A DNA stretch of 10,002 nucleotides from an uncultured Oscillospiraceae bacterium. GTDB lineage: Bacteria; Bacillota; Clostridia; Oscillospirales; Oscillospiraceae. The stretch spans positions 1 to 10,002 of the forward strand of contig CAKTXB010000059.1 of assembly GCA_934630555.1 (NCBI GenBank), in the 5' to 3' direction. The notes below the pieces were generated by a model that saw only the letters and a program-made list of their open reading frames with translations, did not search any database and was not told the origin of the DNA. Positions 1 through 6,663 of the stretch are shown in pieces. The translations under genes were made by a program, and so were the position numbers. The stretch's first letter is position 1. Each line of letters starts with the position of its first letter.

Positions 1-150
1 AAGCGTGACCGGCAGCAGATCCTGCGCGCCGGACAGACGCGGCACCTCCAGCGCAAAGCGATAAAATCTGCGCGTATGGTTTTCGTGCGAAAACGCGGGC
101 AGCGCCGCGAGCGTCCCGCGGAGCATGACCCGGTTGACCGTATGTTCCAT
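1..150 (-). CDS. Short SSB-like (single-stranded DNA-binding) protein, N-terminal 50 residues, cut by window edge
   Basis: My own translation of the minus strand from ATG at 150-148 gives 50 open codons running off the left edge. The protein begins MEHTVNRVMLRGTLAALPAF and continues with an SHENHTRRFYRF stretch and a PRLSGAQDLLPV stretch. The opening 'NRVMLRGTL' followed by an aromatic beta-strand motif fits the start of an OB-fold SSB, and I recall similar short SSB-like proteins with the FSHENH...RFYRFxLxVPRLSG pattern in Clostridia. It differs from canonical Ssb (NRVxLxGRLTxDPELR), so it may be a second, specialised SSB-like protein. The start is supported by GAGGTG (complement of 156-161), 5 bases before ATG. 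An inverted repeat covers the ribosome site. Its role would be binding single-stranded DNA, but most of the protein is outside the window. Confidence 0.72.
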   Translation of the reverse strand, partial: MEHTVNRVMLRGTLAALPAFSHENHTRRFYRFALEVPRLSGAQDLLPVTL

Positions 151-180
151 TCTCCCACCTCATTCAGTTCGTATGGGAGA
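151..180 (-). promoter_or_regulatory. Inverted repeat abutting the SSB-like start codon
   Basis: TCTCCCA (complement of 174-180) and TGGGAGA (complement of 151-157) form a perfect 7-bp stem with a 16-base loop in the minus-strand leader. The 3' arm ends directly against the ATG and takes in the last two bases of the GAGGTG ribosome site; the rest of that site lies in the loop. This could modulate translation of the SSB-like gene. A 7-bp stem with a long loop can arise by chance. Confidence 0.35.
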
Positions 181-218
181 CTATATGTGCGCAGACGGGA
201 GAATAGACCGCGCGGGGC

Positions 219-2159
219 TTACCGGCGGCGCGGATGACCGCCCGTTCGGGCGGGCTTTTTGGGTACCCTTTGCCCCGTTCCGGCCGGTTTTGCGGGCTGC
301 TTTGCAGCTGGCTTGGCGGCTTTTTTGGGTTTGGATGCTTTACCGGGGGCCGCCCTTTTGCCGCCGCCGCGCGGGCGGATGAGGCATTTGGGGCCGTTTC
401 CGATCAGATCGAGCCGTCCCGTTTTTTCCAGCGCCTCGCGCACAAGGGCATCGTTTTTATGGTCGCGGTACTGCATGAGCGCCCGCTGCATCGCCTTTTC
501 GTGCGGATTTTTCGGCACATACACCGGCTGCATCGTGCGCGGGTCCAGGCCCGTGTAATACATGACCGTGGAGAGCGTGGACGGCGTGGGGTAAAAATCC
601 TGCACCTGCTCGGGGTGGTGGCCCGTATCGCGCAGATATTCCGCCAGCTCCACGGCGTCACGAAGCGTACAGCCGGGGTGCGAGGACATGAGATACGGCA
701 CCACGAACTGCTTTCTGTGCTCCTGCTCGTTGATTTTCTGATAGCGGTCGAGGAACTGGAGGTACACGCTGTGGCGCGGCTTTCCCATCACGGCGAGCAC
801 GCGGTCGGACACATGCTCCGGCGCGACCTTGAGCTGGCCGGAGATGTGATAGCGCACGAGCTCCCGGAAAAACGCGTCCGACCGGTCGGCCAGCAGATAG
901 TCAAAGCGGATGCCGCTGCGGATGAACACCTTTTTGACGCCCGGCAGCTGACGGAGCCTGCGCAGCAGCGCGAGGTAGTCTGCGTGGTCGGCGTCCATAT
1001 TTTTGCACGGCGTGGGGAACAGGCACTGCCGGTTGGGGCACGCGCCCTTTGTCAGCTGCTTTTTGCAGGCGGGCTGGCGAAAGTTTGCCGTGGGGCCGCC
1101 GACGTCGTGGATGTAGCCCTTGAAGTCCGGCTCGTGCGTCATACGCTCGGCTTCCTGCACAATGGAGTCGTGGCTGCGCGTTTGGATGATGCGGCCCTGA
1201 TGGAACGTCAGAGCGCAGAAGCTGCACGCGCCAAAGCAGCCGCGGTTGGACACCAGACTGAAGCGTACCTCAGAAATGGCCGGCATGCCGCCGGCTTTTT
1301 CATAGCTGGGGTGATAGGTCCGGCAATAGGGGAGCGCGTAGACAGCGTCCATCTCAGCCTGCGAAAGCGGCTTTTGGGGCGGGTTCTGCACCACAAATTC
1401 CTGCGGACCATAAGGCTCGATGAGCCGCTTGGCGGAAAACGGGTCGGTATTTGTATATTGCAGATAAAAGCTCTCGGCATATTTGCGCCTGTCCTGCACA
1501 AGGCTGGCATGGTCCGGCAGGCGGATGGCGGGCACACTGTCGTCCGGGGCCTTGGTGCGGAAAACCGTGCCGTCGATCCATGTCAGGTCGCGGATGTCGA
1601 TGCCGTCGTTCAGCGCATTCGCGGCCTCCACAACGGCGCGCTCGCCCATGCCGTAGAGCAGCAGGTCGGCCTGTGCGTCAAGCAGGATGGAGCGCTTGAG
1701 CTTGTCGGACCAGTAATCGTAGTGTGCCAGCCGCCGCAGGCTGGCTTCAATGCCGCCGATGAGAATGGGCACGTTTTTGAACGTGCGCCGGATGAGGTTG
1801 CAGTAGACGACCACGGCATAATCCGGGCGTTTGCCCATGACGCCGCCGGGGGTATAGGCGTCGGTCTGGCGGTGCTTTTTGGACACGGAGTAGTGGTTCA
1901 CCATAGAGTCCATGTTGCCGCCGGACACGAGGAAGCCGAGCCGCGGCGCGCCGAGCGCGGCGATGGACGCCGGGTCTTTCCAGTTCGGCTGAGAGATGAT
2001 GCCGACCTTGTAGCCAGCGGACTCCAGCACACGCGAAATGATGGCGTGGCCATTGGAGGGGTGGTCGACATTGGCATCACCGATGACATAGACAAAATCG
2101 CACTGCTGCCAGCCGCGCGCGTCCATATCGGCCCGGCTCACGGGCAGAAATTCGGGCAT
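219..2159 (-). CDS. ygiQ: YgiQ-family radical SAM protein
   Basis: This 646-residue protein matches the YgiQ family from end to end. An N-terminal family-specific domain (about residues 4-297) precedes the radical SAM core, which starts with RGCFGACSFC: C308, C312 and C315 form the CX3CX2C motif for the SAM-binding 4Fe-4S cluster. A second cysteine set follows (C365, C374, C379, C385; QPAC...GACPNRQC...PTPC) and could hold another metal centre. The C-terminal family domain (DUF3362-like) spans roughly residues 497-590 (HPGCTLRDAVELAEYL, DFYPTPSTLSTVMYYTG). The last 50 residues are a Lys/Ala/Pro/Arg-rich tail that looks disordered. The family's reaction is not known to me. ATG at 2157-2159 is preceded by GGAGGG 7 bases upstream. 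It forms its own transcription unit between a strong terminator and the SSB-like gene. Only a weak stem (complement of 208-213 and 228-233) spans its stop codon. Confidence 0.95.
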   Translation of the reverse strand: MPEFLPVSRADMDARGWQQCDFVYVIGDANVDHPSNGHAIISRVLESAGYKVGIISQPNWKDPASIAALGAPRLGFLVSGGNMDSMVNHYSVSKKHRQTDAYTPGGVMGKRPDYAVVVYCNLIRRTFKNVPILIGGIEASLRRLAHYDYWSDKLKRSILLDAQADLLLYGMGERAVVEAANALNDGIDIRDLTWIDGTVFRTKAPDDSVPAIRLPDHASLVQDRRKYAESFYLQYTNTDPFSAKRLIEPYGPQEFVVQNPPQKPLSQAEMDAVYALPYCRTYHPSYEKAGGMPAISEVRFSLVSNRGCFGACSFCALTFHQGRIIQTRSHDSIVQEAERMTHEPDFKGYIHDVGGPTANFRQPACKKQLTKGACPNRQCLFPTPCKNMDADHADYLALLRRLRQLPGVKKVFIRSGIRFDYLLADRSDAFFRELVRYHISGQLKVAPEHVSDRVLAVMGKPRHSVYLQFLDRYQKINEQEHRKQFVVPYLMSSHPGCTLRDAVELAEYLRDTGHHPEQVQDFYPTPSTLSTVMYYTGLDPRTMQPVYVPKNPHEKAMQRALMQYRDHKNDALVREALEKTGRLDLIGNGPKCLIRPRGGGKRAAPGKASKPKKAAKPAAKQPAKPAGTGQRVPKKPARTGGHPRRR

Positions 2160-2194
2160 GGTGCATCCCTCCGTTTCGGTGCTTCTAAAATGTC

Positions 2195-2203
2195 AGTATA
2201 ACA
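2195..2203 (-). promoter_or_regulatory. Extended -10 promoter for ygiQ
   Basis: The minus strand reads TGTTATACT: a TATACT -10 box (complement of 2195-2200) with the TGn extension directly upstream. The box lies 35 bases ahead of the ATG. No good -35 box sits 17 bases upstream, where the T-run of the preceding terminator falls, but an extended -10 can compensate for that. Its position just after a terminator and before ygiQ supports the call. Confidence 0.55.
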
Positions 2204-2213
2204 GATACGCCGC

Positions 2214-2250
2214 AAAAAGAAAAGCCCCGCACCGGAAAACCGGGCGGGGC
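2214..2250 (-). terminator. Intrinsic terminator after the AbgB-like gene
   Basis: On the minus strand GCCCCGC pairs with GCGGGGC (2244-2250 with 2224-2230) and an inner CCGG pairs with CCGG around a TTTT loop, with one bulged base. The hairpin is followed at once by a T-rich run (TTTTCTTTTT, complement of 2214-2223). It begins 5 bases after the stop codon of the AbgB-like gene. This is a classic rho-independent terminator and separates that gene from ygiQ. Confidence 0.93.
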
Positions 2251-2255
2251 GGGGA

Positions 2256-3701
2256 TCAGAGCATGGTTTCGCCGGCGATGACAGGCGCAGCATCCGGCGG
2301 AATGGGGCAGACATAGCCGCTGCCGGATCCTTCAAATTCCGTGCGGGCGGCAGCCAGCACATCCGGTTTTGTGAACAGATCCCATGCCGTACCAGCCAGC
2401 ACGCGCGCAGCCAGCAGCATTCCCTTGTGGGCTATGCCGGATTTGCCGCAGCTGACGGCCTGCCAGCTGTGGCCCGGCGTACCGTTTGGCCATGCAGCAG
2501 TGTGGATCTGCACGGTCGGCGTCTGCCGGCTGACGTCGCCGACGTCTGTAGAGCCGGGCTCGATGGCGGCGGAATGGTACAGCGGCATGAGGAAAGCATT
2601 GATGGCACAGGTGTTGTTTTGCGTTTGCGCCTGCACGAAGTCGCGGATGGCATCGTCGTGTGTTGTGGCAAAGCCGGGGAGCTTGGCTTTCTCGTATGTT
2701 TTGGAGAGCTGTTCAGCGAAGCTGCGCTCCTCGGGCGTGTAGTCTGGCAGCGGGGCGGCGGCAAAGTTTTCGTAGGCCAGCTTTTCCAGCGCTTTATTTG
2801 GCAGAGTGTCCGCTGTGCCGTCAATGAAGCGGCTTGCGACGGTGGTGTCCGTCATCAGGGCCGCACCCTGTGCAATGCGGTCTACGCGCGCGGCCAGCTG
2901 CAGGATGCTTGGCACGCTGTCGGCCCGCAGCATATACAGCACCTGCGCGCGCGGCTGCACGACGTTGGGCGAGAGGCCGCCTGCGTCGGTGATGGCGTAG
3001 TGGATGCCGTGATACGGCGGGATGTGTTCACGCAGGAACTGCACGCCCACGTTCATGAGCTCGACAGCGTCCAGCGCGCTGCGGCCAAGATAGGGGCAGC
3101 CGGCTGCGTGCGCCGCTGTGCCGGTAAACTTGTACTCGATCTGATAGGAGGCCTGACAGCGGCCGGTGACGACCTCATTCACGTCCTCGGGGTGCCATGT
3201 GAGCGCTGCATCCAGCTGCTTGAATACGCCTGCGCGGGCCATGAATGCCTTGCCGGCGCCGCCTTCTTCACCTGGGCAGCCATAGAAGATGATCGTGCCG
3301 CTGCCCTCCGGCAGCTGAGAAAGCGCATACTGAACGGCGGCAGCTGCCGCCAGCGCGCCGGCGCCGAGCAAATTGTGCCCGCAGCCGTGGCCTGCACCGC
3401 CGCGGACACATTCTTTGCGCTCCAGCGCATTGGCCTCCTGCGACAGACTGTCCAGCGCGTCGTATTCGCCCAAGATGCCGATGACAGGCCTGCCGGAACC
3501 AAAGGTGCCGGAAAAGGCTGTTGCCACGCCGGCAATGCCGGTTTCTACGGTGAAGCCCAGTTTTTTCAGGATAGCGCAATAGCGCTCCATGGCGCCGAAT
3601 TCGCGCAGCGACAGCTCCGGGTGCGCCCAGATGTCATCGCTGAGCTGCGTGAACAGGGATGCGTTTTCTTTCAAATACGAAAATAAAGCTTGTTTGTCCA
3701 T
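2256..3701 (-). CDS. AbgB-like M20 family amidohydrolase (p-aminobenzoyl-glutamate hydrolase subunit B type)
   Basis: This 481-residue cytoplasmic metallo-amidohydrolase has the same length as E. coli AbgB as I recall it. It shares that protein's landmarks: PVIGILGEYDAL (72-83), GHGCGHNLLG (104-113), FYGCPGEEGGAGK (139-151), ALTWHPE (166-172), AAHAAGCPYLGRSALDAV (196-213), GSTDVGDVS (383-391), GTPGHSWQ (407-414) and IAHKGMLLAA (423-432). Predicted metal ligands in the M20D pattern are C107, H109, E145/E146, H170 and H411. The family hydrolyses amide bonds of N-acyl or N-aryl amino acids; in E. coli AbgA-AbgB cleaves p-aminobenzoyl-glutamate. No AbgA partner or AbgT transporter is visible here; it follows an amino-acid ABC importer instead, so the true substrate is open. 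The ATG has GGGAG (complement of 3708-3712) 6 bases upstream. A 16-bp hairpin lies only 2 bases ahead of that site, leaving no room for a promoter in between. Confidence 0.9.
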   Translation of the reverse strand: MDKQALFSYLKENASLFTQLSDDIWAHPELSLREFGAMERYCAILKKLGFTVETGIAGVATAFSGTFGSGRPVIGILGEYDALDSLSQEANALERKECVRGGAGHGCGHNLLGAGALAAAAAVQYALSQLPEGSGTIIFYGCPGEEGGAGKAFMARAGVFKQLDAALTWHPEDVNEVVTGRCQASYQIEYKFTGTAAHAAGCPYLGRSALDAVELMNVGVQFLREHIPPYHGIHYAITDAGGLSPNVVQPRAQVLYMLRADSVPSILQLAARVDRIAQGAALMTDTTVASRFIDGTADTLPNKALEKLAYENFAAAPLPDYTPEERSFAEQLSKTYEKAKLPGFATTHDDAIRDFVQAQTQNNTCAINAFLMPLYHSAAIEPGSTDVGDVSRQTPTVQIHTAAWPNGTPGHSWQAVSCGKSGIAHKGMLLAARVLAGTAWDLFTKPDVLAAARTEFEGSGSGYVCPIPPDAAPVIAGETML

Positions 3702-3712
3702 AAAGTTCTCCC

Positions 3713-3749
3713 AAAAAGCGGCGTCTGCGCCATGCGCAGACGCCGCTTT
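3713..3749 (-). terminator. Strong hairpin (terminator or attenuator) between ATPase 1 and the AbgB-like gene
   Basis: The arms at 3715-3730 and 3734-3749 are perfectly complementary over 16 bp with a 3-base loop, giving AAAGCGGCGTCTGCGC against its complement. On the minus strand the 3' arm runs into TTTTT (complement of 3713-3717), so the structure reads as an intrinsic terminator for importer operon 1, 20 bases after the ATPase stop. It sits directly upstream of the AbgB-like ribosome site, so that gene must rely on read-through or on a promoter further upstream. On the plus strand it ends in only TTT, so termination in that direction would be weak. Confidence 0.85.
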
Positions 3750-3769
3750 GACGTGTATATTGTGATGGT

Positions 3770-4540
3770 TTACAGCACCTTGGCCAGGAAATCCTGCAGA
3801 CGCTCGCTCTGCGGATGGTCGAAGATGTCCTCCGGCGTGCCTTGCTCCACGAGCTTGCCGTCAGCCATGAAGAGCACGCGGTTGCCGACCTCCTTGGCAA
3901 AGCCCATTTCGTGCGTCACGACGACCATGGTCATGCCGTCCTGCGCCAGCTCCTTCATAACTTCCAGCACCTCGCCGACCATTTCGGGGTCAAGGGCGCT
4001 CGTCGGCTCGTCAAAGAGCATGACCTCAGGCTCCATCATCAGCGCACGCACGATGGCGACACGCTGCTTCTGGCCGCCGGAGAGCTGAATGGGGTAGGCG
4101 TCAGCCCGGTCGGCAAGGCCGACGCGCGCCAGCAGCTTTACGGCCATTTCCTCGGCTGCGGCTTTCTCCATGTGCTTGACCTGCACAGGGGCAAGGGTCA
4201 TGTTGTCAAGGATCGTCATGTGCGGGAAAAGATTGAAATGCTGGAACACCATGCCCATTTTCTGGCGGTGCTGGTCAATGTTCAGCCTGTGCATTTTACC
4301 GTCTGCACCCTTTTCGCGCTTTTTGGTGATGTCAACGCCGTCAAAGACGATGCTGCCGTCCGTCGGCGTTTCCAGCAGGTTGAGAGAGCGCAGGAACGTG
4401 GATTTGCCGCTGCCGGACGGGCCGATGACGACCATGACGTCGCCCTGCGCAATGTCAACACTCACACCGTCCAGTGCCTTGATGGCGCCGCGATCATAGT
4501 ATTTTTTCAGGTCCTTGACCTGGATCAGTTTTTTGCTCAT
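3770..4540 (-). CDS. Polar amino acid ABC transporter ATP-binding protein (importer 1)
   Basis: This 256-residue ATPase of the GlnQ/HisP type powers uptake through the permease encoded just upstream. Visible motifs are Walker [10 protein letters not shown] (40-48), Q-loop Q100 in [13 protein letters not shown], signature LSGGQ (153-157), Walker B VMLFDEP with catalytic E178, D-loop SALD (181-184) and H-loop H210 in VTHEMGFA. A short charged stretch (about 73-89, [17 protein letters not shown]) lengthens the segment before the Q-loop relative to typical members. The ATG overlaps the permease stop by four bases (ATGA), indicating translational coupling, and GAGGAGG stands just upstream inside the permease tail. 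The ligand cannot be read from the ATPase; MVFQHFNLF and the gene order place it in the polar-amino-acid class. Confidence 0.95.
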   Translation of the reverse strand: MSKKLIQVKDLKKYYDRGAIKALDGVSVDIAQGDVMVVIGPSGSGKSTFLRSLNLLETPTDGSIVFDGVDITKKREKGADGKMHRLNIDQHRQKMGMVFQHFNLFPHMTILDNMTLAPVQVKHMEKAAAEEMAVKLLARVGLADRADAYPIQLSGGQKQRVAIVRALMMEPEVMLFDEPTSALDPEMVGEVLEVMKELAQDGMTMVVVTHEMGFAKEVGNRVLFMADGKLVEQGTPEDIFDHPQSERLQDFLAKVL

Positions 4541-5424
4541 TGCGTATCCTCCTCGGTCACAGCCATGGGAACGGCCTGCGCACCTGCGCCGGCAAAGCCC
4601 AGCTTACGCTTGCGCTCCCGCTGGTGGGGCGTTTCGTTACCGTTGCGGCGGTCACCCACACTCATCTTCTTTTCAAAATGCGCGATGATCTTGGACGTCG
4701 GGAACGTCAGGCAGAAGTAAAGCGCCGTTGCAATGACCAGCGGCTCAGCAATGACGAACGTTGCGCCCTTTACGGCGGCCACAGCGCTCATGATGTCCTG
4801 CACGCCGATGGTGTAGCAGATGGACGATTCCTTGATGATGGTGACAAATTCATTTGCAATGGCCGGGAGGATATTCTTGATGGCCTGCGGGAGGATGATG
4901 AAGCGCATCGTTTTCCACTGGCTCATGCCAAGACTTCTGGAGGCCTCCGTCTGGCCGCCGTCAATGGACTGGATGCCGGAGCGGATGATCTCGGACAGAT
5001 ACGCGCCGGAGTTGAGCGCCAGCGCGACCACACCCGGGAAGAAGCGGTCAAAGCGGATGAAGCCGAAGAGCTTGAAGCCGGGCAGAATGCTGACGTTTGC
5101 GAATACGACGTAGTAGATGATGAACAGCTGCACCAGCATTGGTGTGGCCCGGAACAGTTCCACATAGGCGGTCGCCAGGAACTTGACGGGGTTAAACCGG
5201 CTGAGCGCGTAAACAAAGCCCTCGCGGTTCTGGAGCTTGCGCTGCGCGTTCGTGGACAGCAAGCGGTAGACGTTCAGATCGGACAGGCGTGCCACGGCCA
5301 GCAGCAGAGCCAGAATGAAACCAAACAGGACCGTCAGCGCGGAAAGCGACACGGTGCAGGCAACGCCCTGCCAGAACAGGGTCATATATTGAAAGACCTT
5401 TTGGAATTTTGCGGCGGAAAGCAT
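4537..5424 (-). CDS. Polar amino acid ABC transporter permease (importer 1)
   Basis: This 295-residue membrane subunit of the HisM/GlnP type has hydrophobic segments at about 18-45, 86-110, 128-150 and 226-246, plus weaker ones between 176 and 222. The hallmark [19 protein letters not shown] (87-105) and the EAA coupling loop [20 protein letters not shown] (160-179) contact the ATPase. Two parts are longer than usual. There is an insert of roughly 25 residues (about 53-77, rich in Asn, Gln and Arg) between the first membrane segment and the YVELFR motif. There is also a hydrophilic C-terminal tail of about 45 residues after ACHF-type end residues near 250 ([16 protein letters not shown]), whose DNA also carries the ATPase ribosome site. 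The ATG has AAGGGG 7 bases upstream. A 78-base gap with a stem-loop separates it from its binding protein. Confidence 0.93.
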   Translation of the reverse strand: MLSAAKFQKVFQYMTLFWQGVACTVSLSALTVLFGFILALLLAVARLSDLNVYRLLSTNAQRKLQNREGFVYALSRFNPVKFLATAYVELFRATPMLVQLFIIYYVVFANVSILPGFKLFGFIRFDRFFPGVVALALNSGAYLSEIIRSGIQSIDGGQTEASRSLGMSQWKTMRFIILPQAIKNILPAIANEFVTIIKESSICYTIGVQDIMSAVAAVKGATFVIAEPLVIATALYFCLTFPTSKIIAHFEKKMSVGDRRNGNETPHQRERKRKLGFAGAGAQAVPMAVTEEDTQ

Positions 5425-5451
5425 CGGTTTTCCCCTTTCTGTTCAGCGCCC

Positions 5452-5477
5452 AAAATCCTCCCCATTGCGGGGAGGAT
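5452..5477 (-). terminator. Stem-loop in the binding protein 1 / permease 1 gap
   Basis: ATCCTCCCC (complement of 5469-5477) pairs perfectly with GGGGAGGAT (complement of 5455-5463) around a 5-base loop, and the 3' arm runs into TTTT (complement of 5452-5455). It lies 25 bases after the binding-protein stop and about 15 bases before the permease ribosome site. It looks like a partial terminator or a 3'-end stabiliser that yields more binding-protein mRNA than permease mRNA, as is common in binding-protein operons. Confidence 0.65.
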
Positions 5478-5502
5478 CGGGCAGGTTGATGTGTGTGAGC
5501 GA

Positions 5503-6435
5503 TCAGCCCTCGTAGTTGTCGAGCAGGCCTTCGTAGACATTGCCGCTGGCCAGTTCGTTTGCCTCAGCGACGAACTTATCCATGCTGCCGTCAGCCAGGG
5601 CGGCTGCGATGGCTTCGTTGGTAGCCGCGAGCAGGCCGGCGTTGCCCTTCGTGATGCCGATGGAGGAGCCTTCTACATCGTACGGAACCTCCAGAGCAAC
5701 ATACAGTTCAGGATAGTTTTCAGCGTAGCTCTGCGCAACGGCGGTCTCAACATAAGCACCATCCAGCTTGCCGCCGATGAGCTCAGCGATGATGTCGGTG
5801 ACCTTTGTCAGCTGCACGATGTCAGTGTCGGCGCTGTACTGCTCAGCCAGGCCGACCTGAATGGAGCCGGTCTGCACGCCGATGGAGAGCGAGGGGTCAT
5901 TGACGGAAGCCAGATCCGGGAACTTGTCTGCATTTGCCTTGGTGCAGAGGAAAGCCTGGCTGCTTGCGTAGTAAATGTCCGAGAATTCCATGGCATCTGC
6001 ACGCTCGGGGGAGGGAGAGAGGCCCGCCATGCCGAAGTCGACCGTGCCGTTGGCCAGCTCGGCCAGAACGCCGTCAAAGTCCATGGGGATGATCTCGAGC
6101 TCGAGGCCAAGGTAATCCGCAACGTACTGTGCCAGAGCCGGGTCGAAGCCAGCCAGCTGCGGCTCACCGTTTTCGTCGATGGCGTAGAACTCATACGGAG
6201 CAAAGTCCGGGGAGGTGGCGACAGTCAGCTTGCCTTCCACAACGGTGGTGAAAGCGGGCGTTTCGTCTTCGGCGGCCGGGGTTTCTTCCTCGGCGGCGGG
6301 GGTTTCGGCGGCCGGAGCTTCGGCTGCGGGGTTAGCATCCTGTGCGGGGGTATCGGTCGTGGCCGGCTTGCTGGCGCAGGCGGCCATGCTCAGCACCATG
6401 ACCAGGCACAATGCAATAGCGAGAATCTTTTTCAT
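5503..6435 (-). CDS. Amino acid ABC transporter substrate-binding lipoprotein (importer 1)
   Basis: This 310-residue extracytoplasmic receptor belongs to SBP family 3. A lipoprotein signal (MKKILAIALCLVMVLSMAAC) ends at lipid-anchored C20; the -3 residue is Met, slightly off the usual Leu. An Ala/Pro/Glu/Thr linker (about 28-60, with ETPAAE twice) tethers the domain. The ligand-binding fold starts at GKLTVATSPDFAPYEF (68-83), with AGFDPALAQYVADYLG, then GLSPSPERADAMEFSDIYY (138-156) carrying R145, the residue that normally holds the ligand's alpha-carboxylate, and GGKLDGAYVET (221-231) with D225, which normally binds the alpha-amino group. These residues point to a free alpha-amino acid as ligand; which one is unclear. 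The ATG has CAGGAGG 8 bases upstream. It is first in its operon, under the promoter at 6491-6519. Confidence 0.94.
   Translation of the reverse strand: MKKILAIALCLVMVLSMAACASKPATTDTPAQDANPAAEAPAAETPAAEEETPAAEDETPAFTTVVEGKLTVATSPDFAPYEFYAIDENGEPQLAGFDPALAQYVADYLGLELEIIPMDFDGVLAELANGTVDFGMAGLSPSPERADAMEFSDIYYASSQAFLCTKANADKFPDLASVNDPSLSIGVQTGSIQVGLAEQYSADTDIVQLTKVTDIIAELIGGKLDGAYVETAVAQSYAENYPELYVALEVPYDVEGSSIGITKGNAGLLAATNEAIAAALADGSMDKFVAEANELASGNVYEGLLDNYEG
6256..6354 (-). repeat. Low-complexity linker repeat in binding protein 1
   Basis: This stretch encodes residues 28-60, an Ala/Pro/Glu/Thr linker with ETPAAE at 44-49 and again at 51-56 and related AAEAPAAE units. The DNA is made of imperfect tandem copies of GCC/GCG-rich units, so slippage could change the linker length. 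It serves as a flexible tether between the lipid anchor and the binding domain. Confidence 0.6.
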
Positions 6436-6490
6436 TTTGGTTTCCTCCTGTTTTTACTGCCCTGTGTCGGGGGCGTTCTTTATGGTGCTA

Positions 6491-6519
6491 AGTATACACA
6501 TGGAATGAATAAAAATCAA
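6491..6519 (-). promoter_or_regulatory. Sigma-70-type promoter of importer operon 1
   Basis: The minus strand has TTGATT (complement of 6514-6519), a 17-base spacer, and TATACT (complement of 6491-6496). This is a near-consensus housekeeping promoter. The predicted start is near 6484, giving a leader of about 50 bases, too short for a known riboswitch. The upstream DNA (6520-6610) is strongly A/T-rich and could act as an UP element. Confidence 0.8.
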
Positions 6520-6536
6520 CCCCTGTTTGAAAAAAT

Positions 6537-6546
6537 ATTGCACAAT
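6537..6546. promoter_or_regulatory. Possible operator ATTG-CA-CAAT upstream of promoter 1
   Basis: The palindrome ATTGCACAAT lies about 18 bases upstream of the -35 box of importer operon 1. Its first eight bases, ATTGCACA, occur again at 6646-6653 in the same intergenic region. The site is short, so it may be chance in AT-rich DNA. Confidence 0.25.
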
Positions 6547-6614
6547 CCTTGGAACGATTTTAAAAAAATGACCGTCAATATGTATAAAACGAGAAATCAA
6601 AGCAAGAAATATGC

Positions 6615-6663
6615 AAAAAATGATGAGTATATGCAAAATAAATGGATTGCACATACTCATCAT
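6615..6663 (-). terminator. AT-rich hairpin with T-run after importer operon 2
   Basis: The arms at 6620-6634 and 6649-6663 are complementary over 15 bp with one mismatch, which becomes a U-G pair on the minus-strand RNA, and a 14-base loop. The 3' arm runs into TTTTTT (complement of 6615-6620). It starts 13 bases after the stop codon of ATPase 2, so it probably ends that operon. The stem is AT-rich and the loop is long, so efficiency may be modest; it could also be a protein-binding inverted repeat. Confidence 0.65.

Noticed and set aside
180..185. TATAGT on the minus strand as a -10 box for the SSB-like gene
   Set aside because: No recognisable -35 box 16-18 bases upstream, so I do not call a promoter, although the gene must have one or depend on ygiQ transcription.
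208..233. Stem CCGCGC/GCGCGG across the ygiQ stop codon as a terminator
   Set aside because: Only 6 bp with a 14-base loop and followed by TCTATTCT, not a T-run; too weak to call.
234..2201. Long plus-strand open frame antisense to ygiQ (655 codons)
   Set aside because: It mirrors the GC-rich codons of a clearly recognised minus-strand gene, resembles no protein family, and has no convincing ribosome site.
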